Under the pieces are notes generated by a model, which did no database searches, had not been told where the DNA came from, and worked only from the letters and a program-made list of their open reading frames with translations. Source: Bimastos eiseni (lineage: Eukaryota > Annelida > Clitellata > Crassiclitellata > Lumbricidae). Taken from it: a stretch of 64,000 bases of DNA. Shown here one piece after another: positions 22,291 through 32,482 of this stretch. Position 1 is the first letter of the stretch; each line of letters starts with the position of its first letter. Location of the stretch: positions 22,287,815 through 22,351,814 of the forward strand of contig OY365810.1 of the NCBI GenBank assembly GCA_959347315.1. The letters run 5' to 3'. The position numbers and the translations under genes are program-made.

Positions 22291-23104
22291 CTTCAACTAC
22301 TTCTTAATTGAATAACAAACATGAAATCAATGTTGTTGAATGTCATTAGACCAAACCAAACAAATTTTTTACATCACTCATAATATGTGGCACCACACAA
22401 ACTGTTTTCAGTCTTATGTAGTAAATTTCACATATAGGTTTTATATTTAATTGGAAAGAAGATACTTTCAGCTTAAAATGACACCAGAATTATTGCTTTA
22501 GCATGTTCCTAGCCAAAGTAAATGCATAAAAAGTACCATAAAATCATGCAAAACTTAAGCAATACTTTTTTAAAAGCACGAAAATCATATTAAAAGATAC
22601 AAATGTTAGATAATCCACCCATTAAAAAATGTACTAAAGGTATTTTCTAACTGCTTTGTGTGAAAATCACTTATTATTATTAATCTTTTTTGGTGTTTTA
22701 TTCAACAACTCATAATGCCACATATTACGGTTTGTGATGCCACATATGTACAAAAAGCACTCTCATGCACAGAAATGAAATTTCATCATAGTAGTGAAAG
22801 GAAACACAATTTATATGTTCCCTTATTGACTGCAATAAATAATCTTGAAGAAGTGATTTTTGCATGTCCATTCATTTTCCTCAGTAATAAAATGACCCAA
22901 GATAAGCAACACACATAAAAGAATAGGTTCAAGAATACACTCACTGCCTGCTTAAAGAATAAGATTCTCCTGAAGATAGTTTCAACGACAATTATTATTG
23001 TGTGATATATCAAATACTGAAAATAAATTTGGTTTGGCCAAAAGAAATTGTGACTTTGACAATAATAAACAGAAGGCATTCGACACATGCTTACTAATAC
23101 GTAC

Positions 23105-23233
23105 AAGAAAGCGTGGCCTGTAGAGGGCCACTTCCATCTTCTGAAGGCTTTTGCTGATGAGCTTTGTCCGCACTTTCTCTCCTCCGATGATTATTTTCAT
23201 CCGAGGCTTTAGAAACAGAATGCTGCAATATTC
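23105..23233 (-). CDS. MORC3-like exon: [12 protein letters not shown] block
   Basis: A 129-nt minus-strand exon (43 codons, phase 0 in and out), with acceptor TTTTTATCCATCAG and donor GTACGT. It reads [20 protein letters not shown], then [10 protein letters not shown] and YRPRFL. This is one of the most conserved MORC stretches (YCSILYLKPRMQIILRG...KTQLVSKSL...YRPKFL), in the transducer half of the ATPase. Confidence 0.88.
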
Positions 23234-23728
23234 CTGATGGATAAAAAGCAAAAACTGTTACCTTATTTAACAAAGCATTCAATAGTTGAATAGTTTAGCC
23301 CAATGAGCATCAATTCTTATTAGCTCAACAAAAGAAACGAATAAAATAGCTCTGTTGCTAGTGATTATTAATGCTGGAGCAGTGGTGACATTTTGATTGA
23401 CTGTGAAGCCACCCACTGCGACAGTGTTGATCTGTAACAATCTTGCTTGCAGGATGTCAGAGAATAAGTGGCACTAAGCTGAAGGCCAATGGCTCGATAA
23501 CCATTTCCTGCTAAAAGATTAAATCCTGATAAGATGATGACCAAATTTTGCATCAGGTGGCAGAGTACATCATGGACAGTCTGCACTTAACAGTAAACAA
23601 TCACAAAATGCCAGGCTGTTCTGCACCCTGGGATCTGTTACCGCAAAGCAGAATACAGACACATTGCAAGCCAAACAGATGTAAGCAAATATACACAGTG
23701 ACACTGCACGAGGCAGACTACAACAAAC

Positions 23729-23862
23729 GTTACGAGATCTCCGGTATTCAGAGGTGTATTCCTTAACAATGCGTGCGTTGGAATTGTCAAACTCATGGTG
23801 CTCGGAGTTAATGATGTCCCTTGGGTTTGAATCAAAGTCCAATTCCAACATGGCATCTGTTC
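23729..23862 (-). CDS. MORC3-like exon: LELDFDSNPRDI block (5'-most exon found)
   Basis: The minus-strand frame reads TDAMLELDFDSNPRDIINSE, then HHEFDNSNARIVKEYTSEYR. MORC proteins have a comparable ELDFxxDxYDI...EYSLR segment immediately before the YCSILYLKPRM exon. I place the donor at AAC|GTTTGT to stay in phase with 23233. The start is either 23862 (AG|GA) or 23864 (CAG|A), depending on the unseen upstream exon. No GHKL motifs were found upstream, so the gene's beginning is missing or unrecognised. Confidence 0.7.
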
Positions 23863-23864
23863 CT

Positions 23865-24932
23865 CTGCAACATTTGTAGATAATTCATTATCAGAAAATA
23901 TTACACAATCAATGGGAACTAGAATGTTACGTACCAGATTAAACAATGTTCTATAAATTTGTCCCGACAATCTATTGGCTAGTTTCAAACTGAAGATTTC
24001 AGAGACACACTGTGACAGCAGAAATACCATTCATGACAAGAAAACAGTGGTGATTAAAACTCTTTATTTTGCTGTGATGAAATTAGCAAAGTACACCAAT
24101 TCCATATGTGTAATTACAATACAAACAATTAATTAAATCAATCCGTATACACCATGGCAGTTATAATACTAACAAGACAGTACAATAGAAAAACGTTAAC
24201 AAACAAGAAATTTCAAGAAAGTAAATAATACTGACATTGTTGAGAAAATTTATATAGACCAATCTGTTATACAGATTGAAAGTTCGGATCTCCCAAATAA
24301 CTTCCTCCTCATCCTATGCATTTCCCAAGTATTTATAACCATTGCATTTTGAATTTTATCATGAATCATACCTTAGCAAGTAAATATAAAATCTAAATGG
24401 CACCATATTTCACAGCACATTGGGGAAAAGTCTGGGGGCCATTGGGGAGGAGGCGGCACAAGCTCTGTGGAGCCGCCTCCGATTCATTCTCCAGATGGCG
24501 TTTATTATTGCCATCGCATTATTGCATAACTGTTAAGCATTATTCCATAACTGTTAAGCATGCATTGCCTACAACGCATTCTCACCGAGTTGAATTACAC
24601 TGTAAGATATCAAAGACCATTGCTGTCATAATATTAAAGACGTCCTTAACTTGTTCTTTATATACCATTTAATTAGGAGCCTAGAAGCCAAGTTAATGAA
24701 AGGTATATCCATTGGCGAGCTCCGATGAGTCGTGGCCACAACGAGCCCACTAGTGACCTTCCACTAGTGACCTTGTAGACAAAGTTGCAAAGTAGGTTAT
24801 AGGGGCCCAACATCACCCTATAGGTGCTATATATAGGTGCTATATCTATATAGGTCTATTAGCAAATGAAGTGGCTTTATGGGGTGGTCTGGTCAATTAA
24901 GGCATGCCTTTAAGATGCATTAATAATAATAT
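23865..24932. other. Upstream of the MORC3-like exons; nothing confident
   Basis: I searched the minus strand for the ATPase N-terminal blocks (ELIDNA, GNGFKSGSMRL, GTRIIIWNLR). A segment near 23936-24010 gives GQIYRTLFNL before a possible GTACGTAACA donor, a weak echo of GTRIIIWNL, but too short to call. The rest is A/T-rich. 24397-24480 is a G-rich patch with no assignment. Confidence 0.35.
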
Positions 24933-25229
24933 TGTAACGGAACGGGGCCTATTCGACAGTGACCAGGATGACGACTTGCAGCCGCGTCCGATATGGGGAT
25001 AGTTCGAGGTGCAGTCCGCTGAGTAAGGCTTCAGTGGTTTGCTGAAGACTAACCATTTAAGATTTAAATAGCTCCTTTCTGGATGACGCTTGGAATAAGA
25101 TACGCTTGTTCGATAATCCTCTTTTAATGTACAACGGAAAACAATACTTCTGTAGCGCCCATTCAGAAACAGTCCGTATCTCACTCCCTCAATACGCCCT
25201 ACGTCGATAACTAACGAGTAATTGCAACG

Positions 25230-25345
25230 CTACGTCAATGGCTGACGGCGACTACTATGCTACGTCAATGGCTGACGGCGACTATCGCAAATCGACGACG
25301 ACTATATCCACGACGACTATCGCAAGCCACGACGACTATTCGTGC
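25230..25345. repeat. Direct repeats of GCTACGTCAATGGCTGACGG and CGACGACTAT
   Basis: A unit of about 24 bp is directly repeated at 25230 and 25254, followed by several CGACGACTAT units. It lies inside the putative LTR. The frame with repeated MADGDY is a by-product. Confidence 0.75.
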
Positions 25346-25479
25346 TTCCTAGGCGCCGAGACTGCAAGGCCGAAGCCGAATCTACAAGGCTCCCCGATGA
25401 TGATCTCCAGACGACGACGACGATTCCCAGGCGACGACTCCCTACTCGACTGACTATCCTCTCTTCTATACTAACTTGC

Positions 25480-25660
25480 TGTAGATAGTAGATGATACAC
25501 AGTAGATAGGAGACAGTAGACAGTAGAGACTACCCAGTAGATAGGATACAGTAGATAGTAGATATCTACAGTAGATAGTAGATGGATTACAGTAGATAGT
25601 AGATAAGCGTATACAGCAGGTAGATACCACAGTAGAAGGGTGTACACAACAGGCAGACAC
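25480..25660. repeat. GTAGATA(G/C)TAGA minisatellite
   Basis: About 180 bp of short units built on ACAGTAGATAGTAGAT with drift. It is inside the putative LTR and makes Tyr/Cys/Ser-rich frames on the minus strand that are not genes. Confidence 0.75.
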
Positions 25661-25708
25661 TACAGCAGGCCGTCACTAGGTAAGCGTACCCCTAAACCGT
25701 TACAATAT

Positions 25709-27157
25709 TATTGCGAACGAGATGTCGACTGACGACGCTACACAGAGGACATTAATGTTTAACAAGCCAGCATCTTTTTGGAAATATTCCAAGTTCACTC
25801 AGTATAGTGCAGAGTTTGAACAAACCTGCGCTTATTACGCACTAGCAGCTAGTTAGCAGAAACGGACGCTTGAAGAAAAGTAATTTCCACACCATAGGCC
25901 TAAGTTAAGACACCCAATAGTTTATAGTTTCGAACCTCATTTGTGCATGCAGAACTGGAAGTGGGACTGTGGAATTGGCACTACCTGAGTAAGGGCAACG
26001 TAGTGGCTCGCGGTAGTAAAATCGGTTGTGCACTGCATGTTTTATATGACCAGCCCACGAAATGTCTCGCTTACGCAATGTTGGCGGCGCATCTGTCGAT
26101 AGCCGCATCTTTCTGCGGCTAATAACGAGACGCTATATCAATGGTTAAAAAGACGTTCGCTATGGAACGCCAGCAAGGGGACACTAGCAATTATCACTAG
26201 CAGAGAGACGCTAACAATGATTCTTCCGTCCGTCAGCACAGCGCCGTATTTAGCATTTTGGGGCTCTACGCAAAATTATTTCATGTCATGTGGCCCCATT
26301 GTTGCAGCTATCTGGTCAAATGACAATAAGAACATTGATCAAAATAATGACAATAATAAAATTGTCATAGTTATGACAATAACGGTTTGGCCCCTTCCCC
26401 TAAATTTACGGGCCCTGTATACGCGTTCTCATACGCAGCGATGATCATACGCTGCGTCAGTCAGTCCATTGGTTCGTCAGTGTTTAGTATGGGTAGTTCT
26501 ATCTGTCTTTCCGAGGGGCAGCCGTCATCGTCGGTCGAGGATGTTGTGCTTGGATTGAATGCTTTGATCCATGCGCTAGCGCCCTGTCCAGCAGACCGTC
26601 TTAACGTTTGTCCACGCGTCTTCCGGACGGCGTACTGTTCCTCGGAAGTGCGAAGTGCGCCGAGAATTTGTTATGCCCTGAAGCCCGGAACCAATGTGTC
26701 TGTCGGTCCGTGGCTCAAAGCGAGCCACAGAACGAGGTCGATGCGTGACTGTAGCACTCCCGTTGGTGAGTCTGACCTCGCTAGTGCGTGACTGCTTGGA
26801 TACGCGGGCCCAGTTGTGCATATGCGAAGGTGGTAACGGTGGTTGGTGGCTGGGCGGACCAAGCGGCCTGGCGGACGGGCGGGTGAGCGAGCGGATGAGC
26901 GCGTGAACGCTGTTTCGGTTGATGAAGGGATTTACACAGCGGTTCACACCTTGGGTTCACACTTCATGCGTAGTTTCACAGGAGATGAGATGGCGATCGT
27001 TTGAAAAGCATCAACTCACCGGTAGGTTAATGGAATAAAGCGATCAGAATTATTACGGTTTGAAGCTGATCATCACAGTAGGTCTGCTGTTTATTAGTTG
27101 CACAGGCAGAGGAGCGTTCGTCCGATCGTCAAATCTTTACTAGGGATAGGCCTACTT
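25709..27157. other. CpG-rich intergenic zone between MORC3-like and KCNQ1
   Basis: CpG is clearly denser here than in either gene body, especially 26400-26900. TAGGCCTA words reappear (25903, 27148). No frame resembles a protein family. The Arg-rich and Pro-rich frames reflect base composition. A short pair of ends (CAGCGCCGTATTTAG at 26239 and its rough reverse complement ending 26417) could be a decayed MITE. As the space between two divergent genes this is the natural place for promoters, which is an inference. Confidence 0.45.
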
Positions 27158-27436
27158 CGATCCAGCTTCTATTTAAGCAATATCATTTTAATCGATCAAG
27201 CTCCCATTTAGGTATATATCTTTTGATCAATCCAGCTTCCATTTAGGCATATTTCTTTTCATCAATCGAGTTTGTGCGTGTACACGACTTTGTTTACATC
27301 CGTCGCATCGACATTATGGCATCAAACCGGCTCCGCTAAATACACTTTTACCAAAAGAAATAAGCATAAATTGAAGCTGGATTGATGAAAAGGATTTCTA
27401 AGTAGAAGCTGGATTGATGAAATGAATTATAGGCCT
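27158..27436. mobile_element. Foldback-type element with inverted arrays
   Basis: The left arm holds three tandem units of about 34 bp containing TCCAGCTTCCATTTAGG and CTTTTCATCAAT. The right arm holds two units of the reverse complement (GAAGCTGGATTGATGAAA). A spacer of about 75 bp separates them. The same unit occurs inverted at 53545-53674. No coding capacity. Confidence 0.6.
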
Positions 27437-27957
27437 ACTGTTTTGGGACAATTCTGCGTTTTTCTTGAGTACATTTCTTGCATTAAATTTTGGAGAATGT
27501 TTCAGTAGGTTATAATAATTATCAGGAAAGTTACAATTTAACAAACGAGCAGATGAAATGAATTAAATTAAGTTGTCTTCCATACATGCACAGAATCCTA
27601 CAACGAATTGAGCAGTTTTTGAGTATGTTACAAGTTGATCATTGTCAATCTAGTATTAAAATTTATTGAGTAAAAACGTACACACTATTTAATTGATGCA
27701 TACAATGTTTTGTGGTTCATTTAAGCAAGTTTAAAATTAAACAACACATTTAAAGAAATACTGACTATGGTTGCTGCTTTAGCCAGTGTGTAGATCCACA
27801 GAGAGGGGACTAAATGCCAAGTATATTATTTGATATGTTATTAGTTTTGAATATTTATTTCAATTAGCATTTTGCCTTTGCATAAAGCTGAACTCTATTG
27901 AAAGGATGATTAAATCAAATATAAGGGTCTATTTCAATTCCATATTTTGTATTCCAG

Positions 27958-28153
27958 AGTGGAAACAAACCAACCATTGTACATCGATAATGCTGGATAT
28001 GGTTTAGAAAGCGCAGTCTGCAATAAAACATTGTCAAGGGATGATTGAACAGCACCATAAAAACTGTCCTCACAAGTGTCACTGTCTTAAATCAGTGAGT
28101 GCAGGAATGCGTTATTCCGTGGCTCTTAATGCCATCTTCCTGTCGACCAAAGA
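27958..28153 (+). promoter_or_regulatory. Possible 5' untranslated part of KCNQ1
   Basis: An acceptor-like TTTTGTATTCCAG precedes 27958. From there the sequence runs to the ATG at 28154, with an in-frame TAA at 28127-28129 that fixes this ATG as the first possible in-frame start. Whether transcription starts here or a non-coding exon is spliced on cannot be told from sequence. Confidence 0.3.
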
Positions 28154-28500
28154 ATGAGCCTAAGGTCTTCCACAGGGGCTCACCTGTCTCAGAATGTGGA
28201 ACGACCAGCTGTTGGTAGCAGACGAACTGCTGATCTTGACCTTAAAATGGTGGATTATGTACAATCACCCCGACGTGGCTCCTATAACGTTCCAGTGGAA
28301 AAGGAACCGGTTACAAGTGATCCAGAGCAGTCTTCCCCTCAGCCAGACACTGACGCCTGCGGATATCTCGTCGATAAGAAGTTCATCTTCGGCTATCCAT
28401 CCCATCGGAAAGGTCACCTGAAGATGAATGTACAGGGAAAGGTCTACAACTTCTTAGAGCGGCCTACTGGCTGGAAGTGCTTCGTATACCACTTCACAGT
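28154..28500 (+). CDS. KCNQ1-type Kv7 channel, coding exon 1 (cytosolic N-terminus to start of S1)
   Basis: Exon of 115 codons plus two bases, opened by ATG after an in-frame stop and closed by the donor at 28501 (ACAGT|GTGAGT). The end phase equals that of human KCNQ1 exon 1. Residues 93-107, [15 protein letters not shown], followed by KCFVYHF, are nearly identical to KCNQ1 and differ from KCNQ2-5. Residues 40-43 are RRGS, a protein kinase A consensus like the one around Ser27 of human KCNQ1. The channel carries voltage-gated K+ current in the plasma membrane, in vertebrates with KCNE subunits. The N-terminus is somewhat shorter than in human. The junction is embedded in a 50-bp tandem triplication. 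Confidence 0.93.
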
Positions 28501-28628
28501 GTGAGTAGCGCAACCAATAGTCTTTCTTTCTGGCTGTACCATTTCACAGTGTGAGTAGCATAACCAATAGTCTCTCTTTGTGGCTCTACCACTTTACAGT
28601 GTGAGTAGCGTAACCAATAGTCTTTTTT
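28487..28628 (+). repeat. 50-bp tandem triplication covering the exon-1 splice donor
   Basis: Units begin at 28487, 28537 and 28587 (the third partial, about 42 bp). Each contains CACAGTGTGAGTAGC or a one-base variant (TACAG in unit 3), followed by (A/G)TAACCAATAGTCT-like sequence. Unit 1 holds the real end of exon 1. Units 2 and 3 carry equally good GTGAGT donors at 28551 and 28601. Use of either would add 50 or 100 bp and meet an in-frame TGA directly after the YHFTV codons. Confidence 0.95.
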
Positions 28629-28736
28629 ACTATAGGGCTGTGACTGTTTTCCTAATTTGAATGCTATATTATAAACACCCTATAACTTCGAAACGAAGTA
28701 ATTACAGCACAAATCTGAGTCATCATGTTATCCAGG

Positions 28737-29230
28737 CACGGGTGTCCGCAGTGGGGTGCAAGGGGACGCATGTGCGCCCCCCTGGATTTTGCGCATATTT
28801 GCAGAGATTGCAGAGAAATTTGATAATTTGGTTATAATGATTATTTTGACACATTTTTCAACGTGATGATCGGAAAACTTTAAAATCTTTAGGCAATTAT
28901 TTAAAATTAACAATAGAAGCGTAGAATTAATAATTGGTAGGCCCTAAGGTGTACCAACCGTTGAAATATTGTCCTACAGCGTTGGACCTACATGTACATG
29001 TAAATCTTTATGTAGACATTCTTTCTAAAGTTTAACGCATAGACTGGAGTCCTATCTTGGTAATATGGAAATTCATATTGTCAACACCTAGATGACGAAA
29101 TGCTCTCAGTGACTCAGTCATATCGGATATACATGCAATTGGTTTCTTTTACCAGCAACTCTCAAGTTGTTGACAACTTGTTGATTTTAGCAGATGGCTT
29201 CAAGATAGCAGTTGAATCGCTTAGTCAGGA

Positions 29231-29268
<38 letters not shown>

Positions 29269-30327
29269 TATTTATAGGTATTTATGAATTTATATGTATA
29301 TAAACGTACATAACTGGCTGGAGCGACTGTCCCTGATTAATTATCCATATTCTTCCCTAACACTGGTTCTGCCAAACATTTTAGACATAGGCCTACCTCC
29401 CTAGTCCCCACCAGCTTCGGAACCAGTCCATGCATGGACGAGGGAGGAATGCAAATCCGTTGACCTTTGCTGTCAAACGGGTCGTTAAACTGAAACGTAG
29501 GCCTTATAGTGCTAGTCTTTGTGAGTCAGGCGGGTAACATCATAGGAACTGAGAAGACGAGCACTTTTGAGTAGGACAATTTCGTAAGATCTGTGTAGGT
29601 CCACGCAGGCCTACTCTTGAAAGTGAGCGCTCAACAAAGTATACCACGTCGCCATTTTATGTGTCTTATCTTGCTGTTCCTGAATTTAAGAAATCGATTC
29701 CGCCTTCGACTGAGAAGGTACAGGCTTGCTCATGTTAGGCCTACTCTGAGGGATTGAAATAGAGTAGGCCTAGGTTAATATTTGCGCCAAACTCTACTCC
29801 AATTCTGAAGCTGGGTGTAATAGGCCTCAATCTTATCAAATTATGACAGCCGCAGCTCCTTTATATGGAAATGAGCTTGGTGAGTATTAGATCTTTAATA
29901 AAATTGACAGTGTGCCGGTGTTTGGCCTCTACTCTCAGTTTCGTGACAATTAAGCTAAATATAATAAACTAATTATCAACTGACGTTTGTTCCCTTTGTG
30001 TTGGTCTATGTCATAGGCGCCGACTTAACTTTGAATGCAAGGACAAAAATATATAATAAATGTAATACATGTCTATCGCGTCACCGCGAGGTTTATTGTG
30101 TGCGCGACGTAATGCGTGCACACGCAAAATCATTACAACTGCTGAAATGTCAACTGTAGGGCCTATAGTGGCAGCTGGTTGCTTACGATACTTAAATAAG
30201 GGAGCGAGGGAGCAAACATCGAAGGTGGAGTGTTCGTTTACCCTCGACATCCTGTTTAAGCCCAATGAGTCAAGACAACTATTTGAAATTTTGAGCCCCC
30301 CTGGAAAAATTCCTGCAGACGCCCATG
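28737..30327. mobile_element. 1591-bp DNA transposon nested in the hAT MITE
   Basis: The terminal repeats are CACGGGTGTCCGCAG and, reverse complemented, CATGGGCGTCTGCAG. Perfect 8-bp duplications TATCCAGG flank it (28729-28736 and 30328-30335); they combine the last four bases of flanking DNA with the first four of the outer MITE. An 8-bp duplication fits hAT or P-type transposons. No transposase was recognised. The interior is unusually rich in TAGGCCTA words (29390-30165) and holds a (TA)n run. It lies in KCNQ1 intron 1. Confidence 0.75.
29232..29268. repeat. (TA)n microsatellite
   Basis: About eighteen TA dinucleotides within the nested 1.6-kb element. Confidence 0.9.
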
Positions 30328-30934
30328 TATCCAGGGCCTTACCCAGTGGGGGGCAGCGGGGCCAGGGCGCAATTATGGAAAGGACGGAAATTTCAGGATG
30401 GAATTACTTATTCCATAAAATGCATTATTTTCGAAATGTGGGGGCACCAGATTGATGCTAGGCACAGGGCGCAATTATAGCTCGGTGTGGCCCTGATGTT
30501 ATCCTCCAACTTATGTCTGCTATAACTGATCAAATGGATGGAGGGTGCCTGCCTGAGTTGCCAGGTATGCCCAGAATGGTCTCCATCTAGGCACTAACAG
30601 GGGTTGACAATACTTATATTTTCTGCCCCTGCCAGCAATACTTATCATCAGCACTGACCCAATAAGACACCTTGTTAATATCACTGCTGATATTCAGATG
30701 CATGCTGATAATATTTAAAGGCAATCCAAATGGACTGGCAAATATTATTAAATATATTTATTGCATGCACAAAGTTACACTCTGTGTATGTCTACTTAGG
30801 TTGTAGAAATGTTTGAAAGCCATTGATACATTGTGCATTTTCAGGCATGTTGTTAAGAAAGAGGAAGCATTTTAAGATTTGAAATAATTTTTAGGATACA
30901 CTTGACACTAGACTATCTCCTTGCATGTGGGTGC

Positions 30935-31218
30935 CAGAGGTGTAACAAGGTTTTTAAAACTGGGGGGGAACATAATTTTAAAAATATTGGGCAAAGCGCA
31001 AAAAAATTTTTTTGCCTCCCACTTTATGAATTTTGCCCCCCAGAGATTTGAAAAATGGGGACACAAATTATTTTAACAAAAATCATCTTAAAAAACCATT
31101 GGAGAAACATAAAAAAGAACCGATTTGAGGGGCACATGGGGGCACTGAGCACTAAAACTGGGGGCTTTGCCCCCCAGTTGCTGGTGCCACCTCTGCCCGC
31201 CCGCATGTTACGCCCTTG
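30935..31218. mobile_element. hAT MITE, relative of the 11.8-kb element
   Basis: The left end CAGAGGTGTAACAAGG matches the ends of the element at 11823-12914. The right end, reverse complemented, is CAAGGGCGTAACATG. Flanks GTGGGTGC and GTGGGGGT agree at six of eight positions. The interior shares the G/C-homopolymer and TTTTGCCCCC blocks with the larger relative. Confidence 0.55.
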
Positions 31219-32479
31219 GTGGGGGTGCATCATAACGTGTGTATATTATAATAAAATCAATCAATCAGTGTTTATTCAGTAATCCAGTATCAAAATATGG
31301 TACAAATTTATTCAGTAATCCTATATAGTTGCCAATCACCAAGGTATACCCAGTATAAATGTTGGCTTTTAATCTGAATGTTCCATTCAAACTAGAAATA
31401 TTTGAGTTTGCAATGAACTAGATTTTCACAAGTTTGTGAGGAAAAAACTATGATGTGTGTGTGTGTGGGATATTCTTTGGGACCTACCTGCTTCACATGT
31501 TACATGTGTGTCTTTTCGTATTGTACATGTATTGTACATGTATTGTACATGTATTGTACATGTTTGTGTGCTTGTATAGGATGAACACATTGATTCATTC
31601 ATACTCATTCATACCTATACATATATAATTATCTAATCGTCACTGATTGTAAAGTCTACCAAAAGCTTTTAACGACTAGTGTTTGCATGTGTGTGCTATC
31701 TCTGCTGACGGCTTTCCTTCCTCTTCAGAGCCGCTCAGCTCCTCCTCCATCACCTCCTCCGTCTCATTCTCCATCTCATTCTCCATCTCCTCCTCTATCT
31801 CATCCTCCAACTCATCCTCTATCTCCTCCTGCTGCTGAGGTGAGAGAGAGAATTGAAGACAAATGCTTAGGAATGAAGCCTTGAAATGATAACTATGGAG
31901 AGGGCTGTTCCAGGGACCAAAGGCACAAAAATTGGGATACTGATACCATGGCCCTGTACCATCCAATAACTTTGCACCCCCAGCTGTATGTAATTAAACC
32001 TGTCTGCCTGTGGGCTTCAGGGAGACCACTCCACAATAACTGCAGAACAAGAAAAGGCCTTACATTAAGAGGAATCTCTTTAGTGTTAGAACAGTGTGGT
32101 CACTAGGATGACAATTAAACATTAGATCTTAGGGTACAATGAAGTCAACCACATAAAGGGTCACTCTTATCATTGGTCTCATAGGGTCTTATGGACCTAC
32201 TGCTATTCATTGGCTTTGATGGGCATTTGCTCACATTACAGGCTAATGGATAGCAACTTAGTATTTAGAATGGGATGAGACAACCTGCTTTAGGGAAGAA
32301 GTCATCAATAAGCTATGCATTCCTATACTTGGACAGTTCAATTGTAACCATTAGAAGATCAGAACATCTGTCAGTGATGCTATAGCTTTATGGACACATC
32401 CATCAAAAATCTCCTAGATGAGTTAATGCCATCAATGGCTTTAGTAAGTACTGTATCCATGCCCTTTGGAGGTAGGTCA
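31219..32479. other. KCNQ1 intron 1 segment, no gene seen
   Basis: It contains four tandem copies of ATTGTACATGT (31520-31563) and a CTCCTCCATCTCATTCT pyrimidine-rich stretch (31735-31830) that makes a poly-Glu frame on the minus strand. No exon-like conserved block was seen. Confidence 0.5.
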
Positions 32480-32482
32480 TAT

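Larger units (their letters stand above)
24933..25704. mobile_element. Probable solo LTR, 772 bp
   Basis: It starts TGTAACGG and ends CCGTTACA, the inverted TG...CA terminus of LTR retrotransposons, and both sides carry ATAT, fitting a 4-bp target duplication. There is no gag or pol frame. The interior contains GCTGACGGCGACTA tandem repeats (about 25230-25330) and a 16-bp-type GTAGATAGTAGAT array (about 25480-25640). Because the flanking ATAT is palindromic, a DNA transposon with these ends cannot be excluded. Confidence 0.5.
28733..30495. mobile_element. Short hAT MITE interrupted by a nested transposon
   Basis: Outer ends are CAGG (28733-28736) resuming as GCCTTACCCAGTGG at 30336, and GGCCCTG at 30489-30495. 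Reverse complemented, the right end reads CAGGGCCACACC against CAGGGCCTTACC on the left. Perfect 8-bp duplications ATGTTATC flank it (28725-28732 and 30496-30503). Without the insert it is about 164 bp. Confidence 0.75.

Noticed and set aside
23455..23545. GNGYRAIGLQLSA on the minus strand as the MORC GNGFKSGSMRL motif
   Set aside because: It lies downstream of a later exon (23729) in gene order and has no flanking conservation.
23936..24013. MORC exon with GQIYRTLFNL (GTRIIIWNL-like)
   Set aside because: Only three or four residues agree, and the splice phases fit only with special choices of donor and acceptor.
26239..26417. 179-bp hAT MITE
   Set aside because: The ends are only loosely inverted and the flanking 8-mers do not match.
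26576..26947. Arg/Pro-rich minus-strand protein
   Set aside because: Open because of high GC in the intergenic zone; other frames are open too and no family resemblance.
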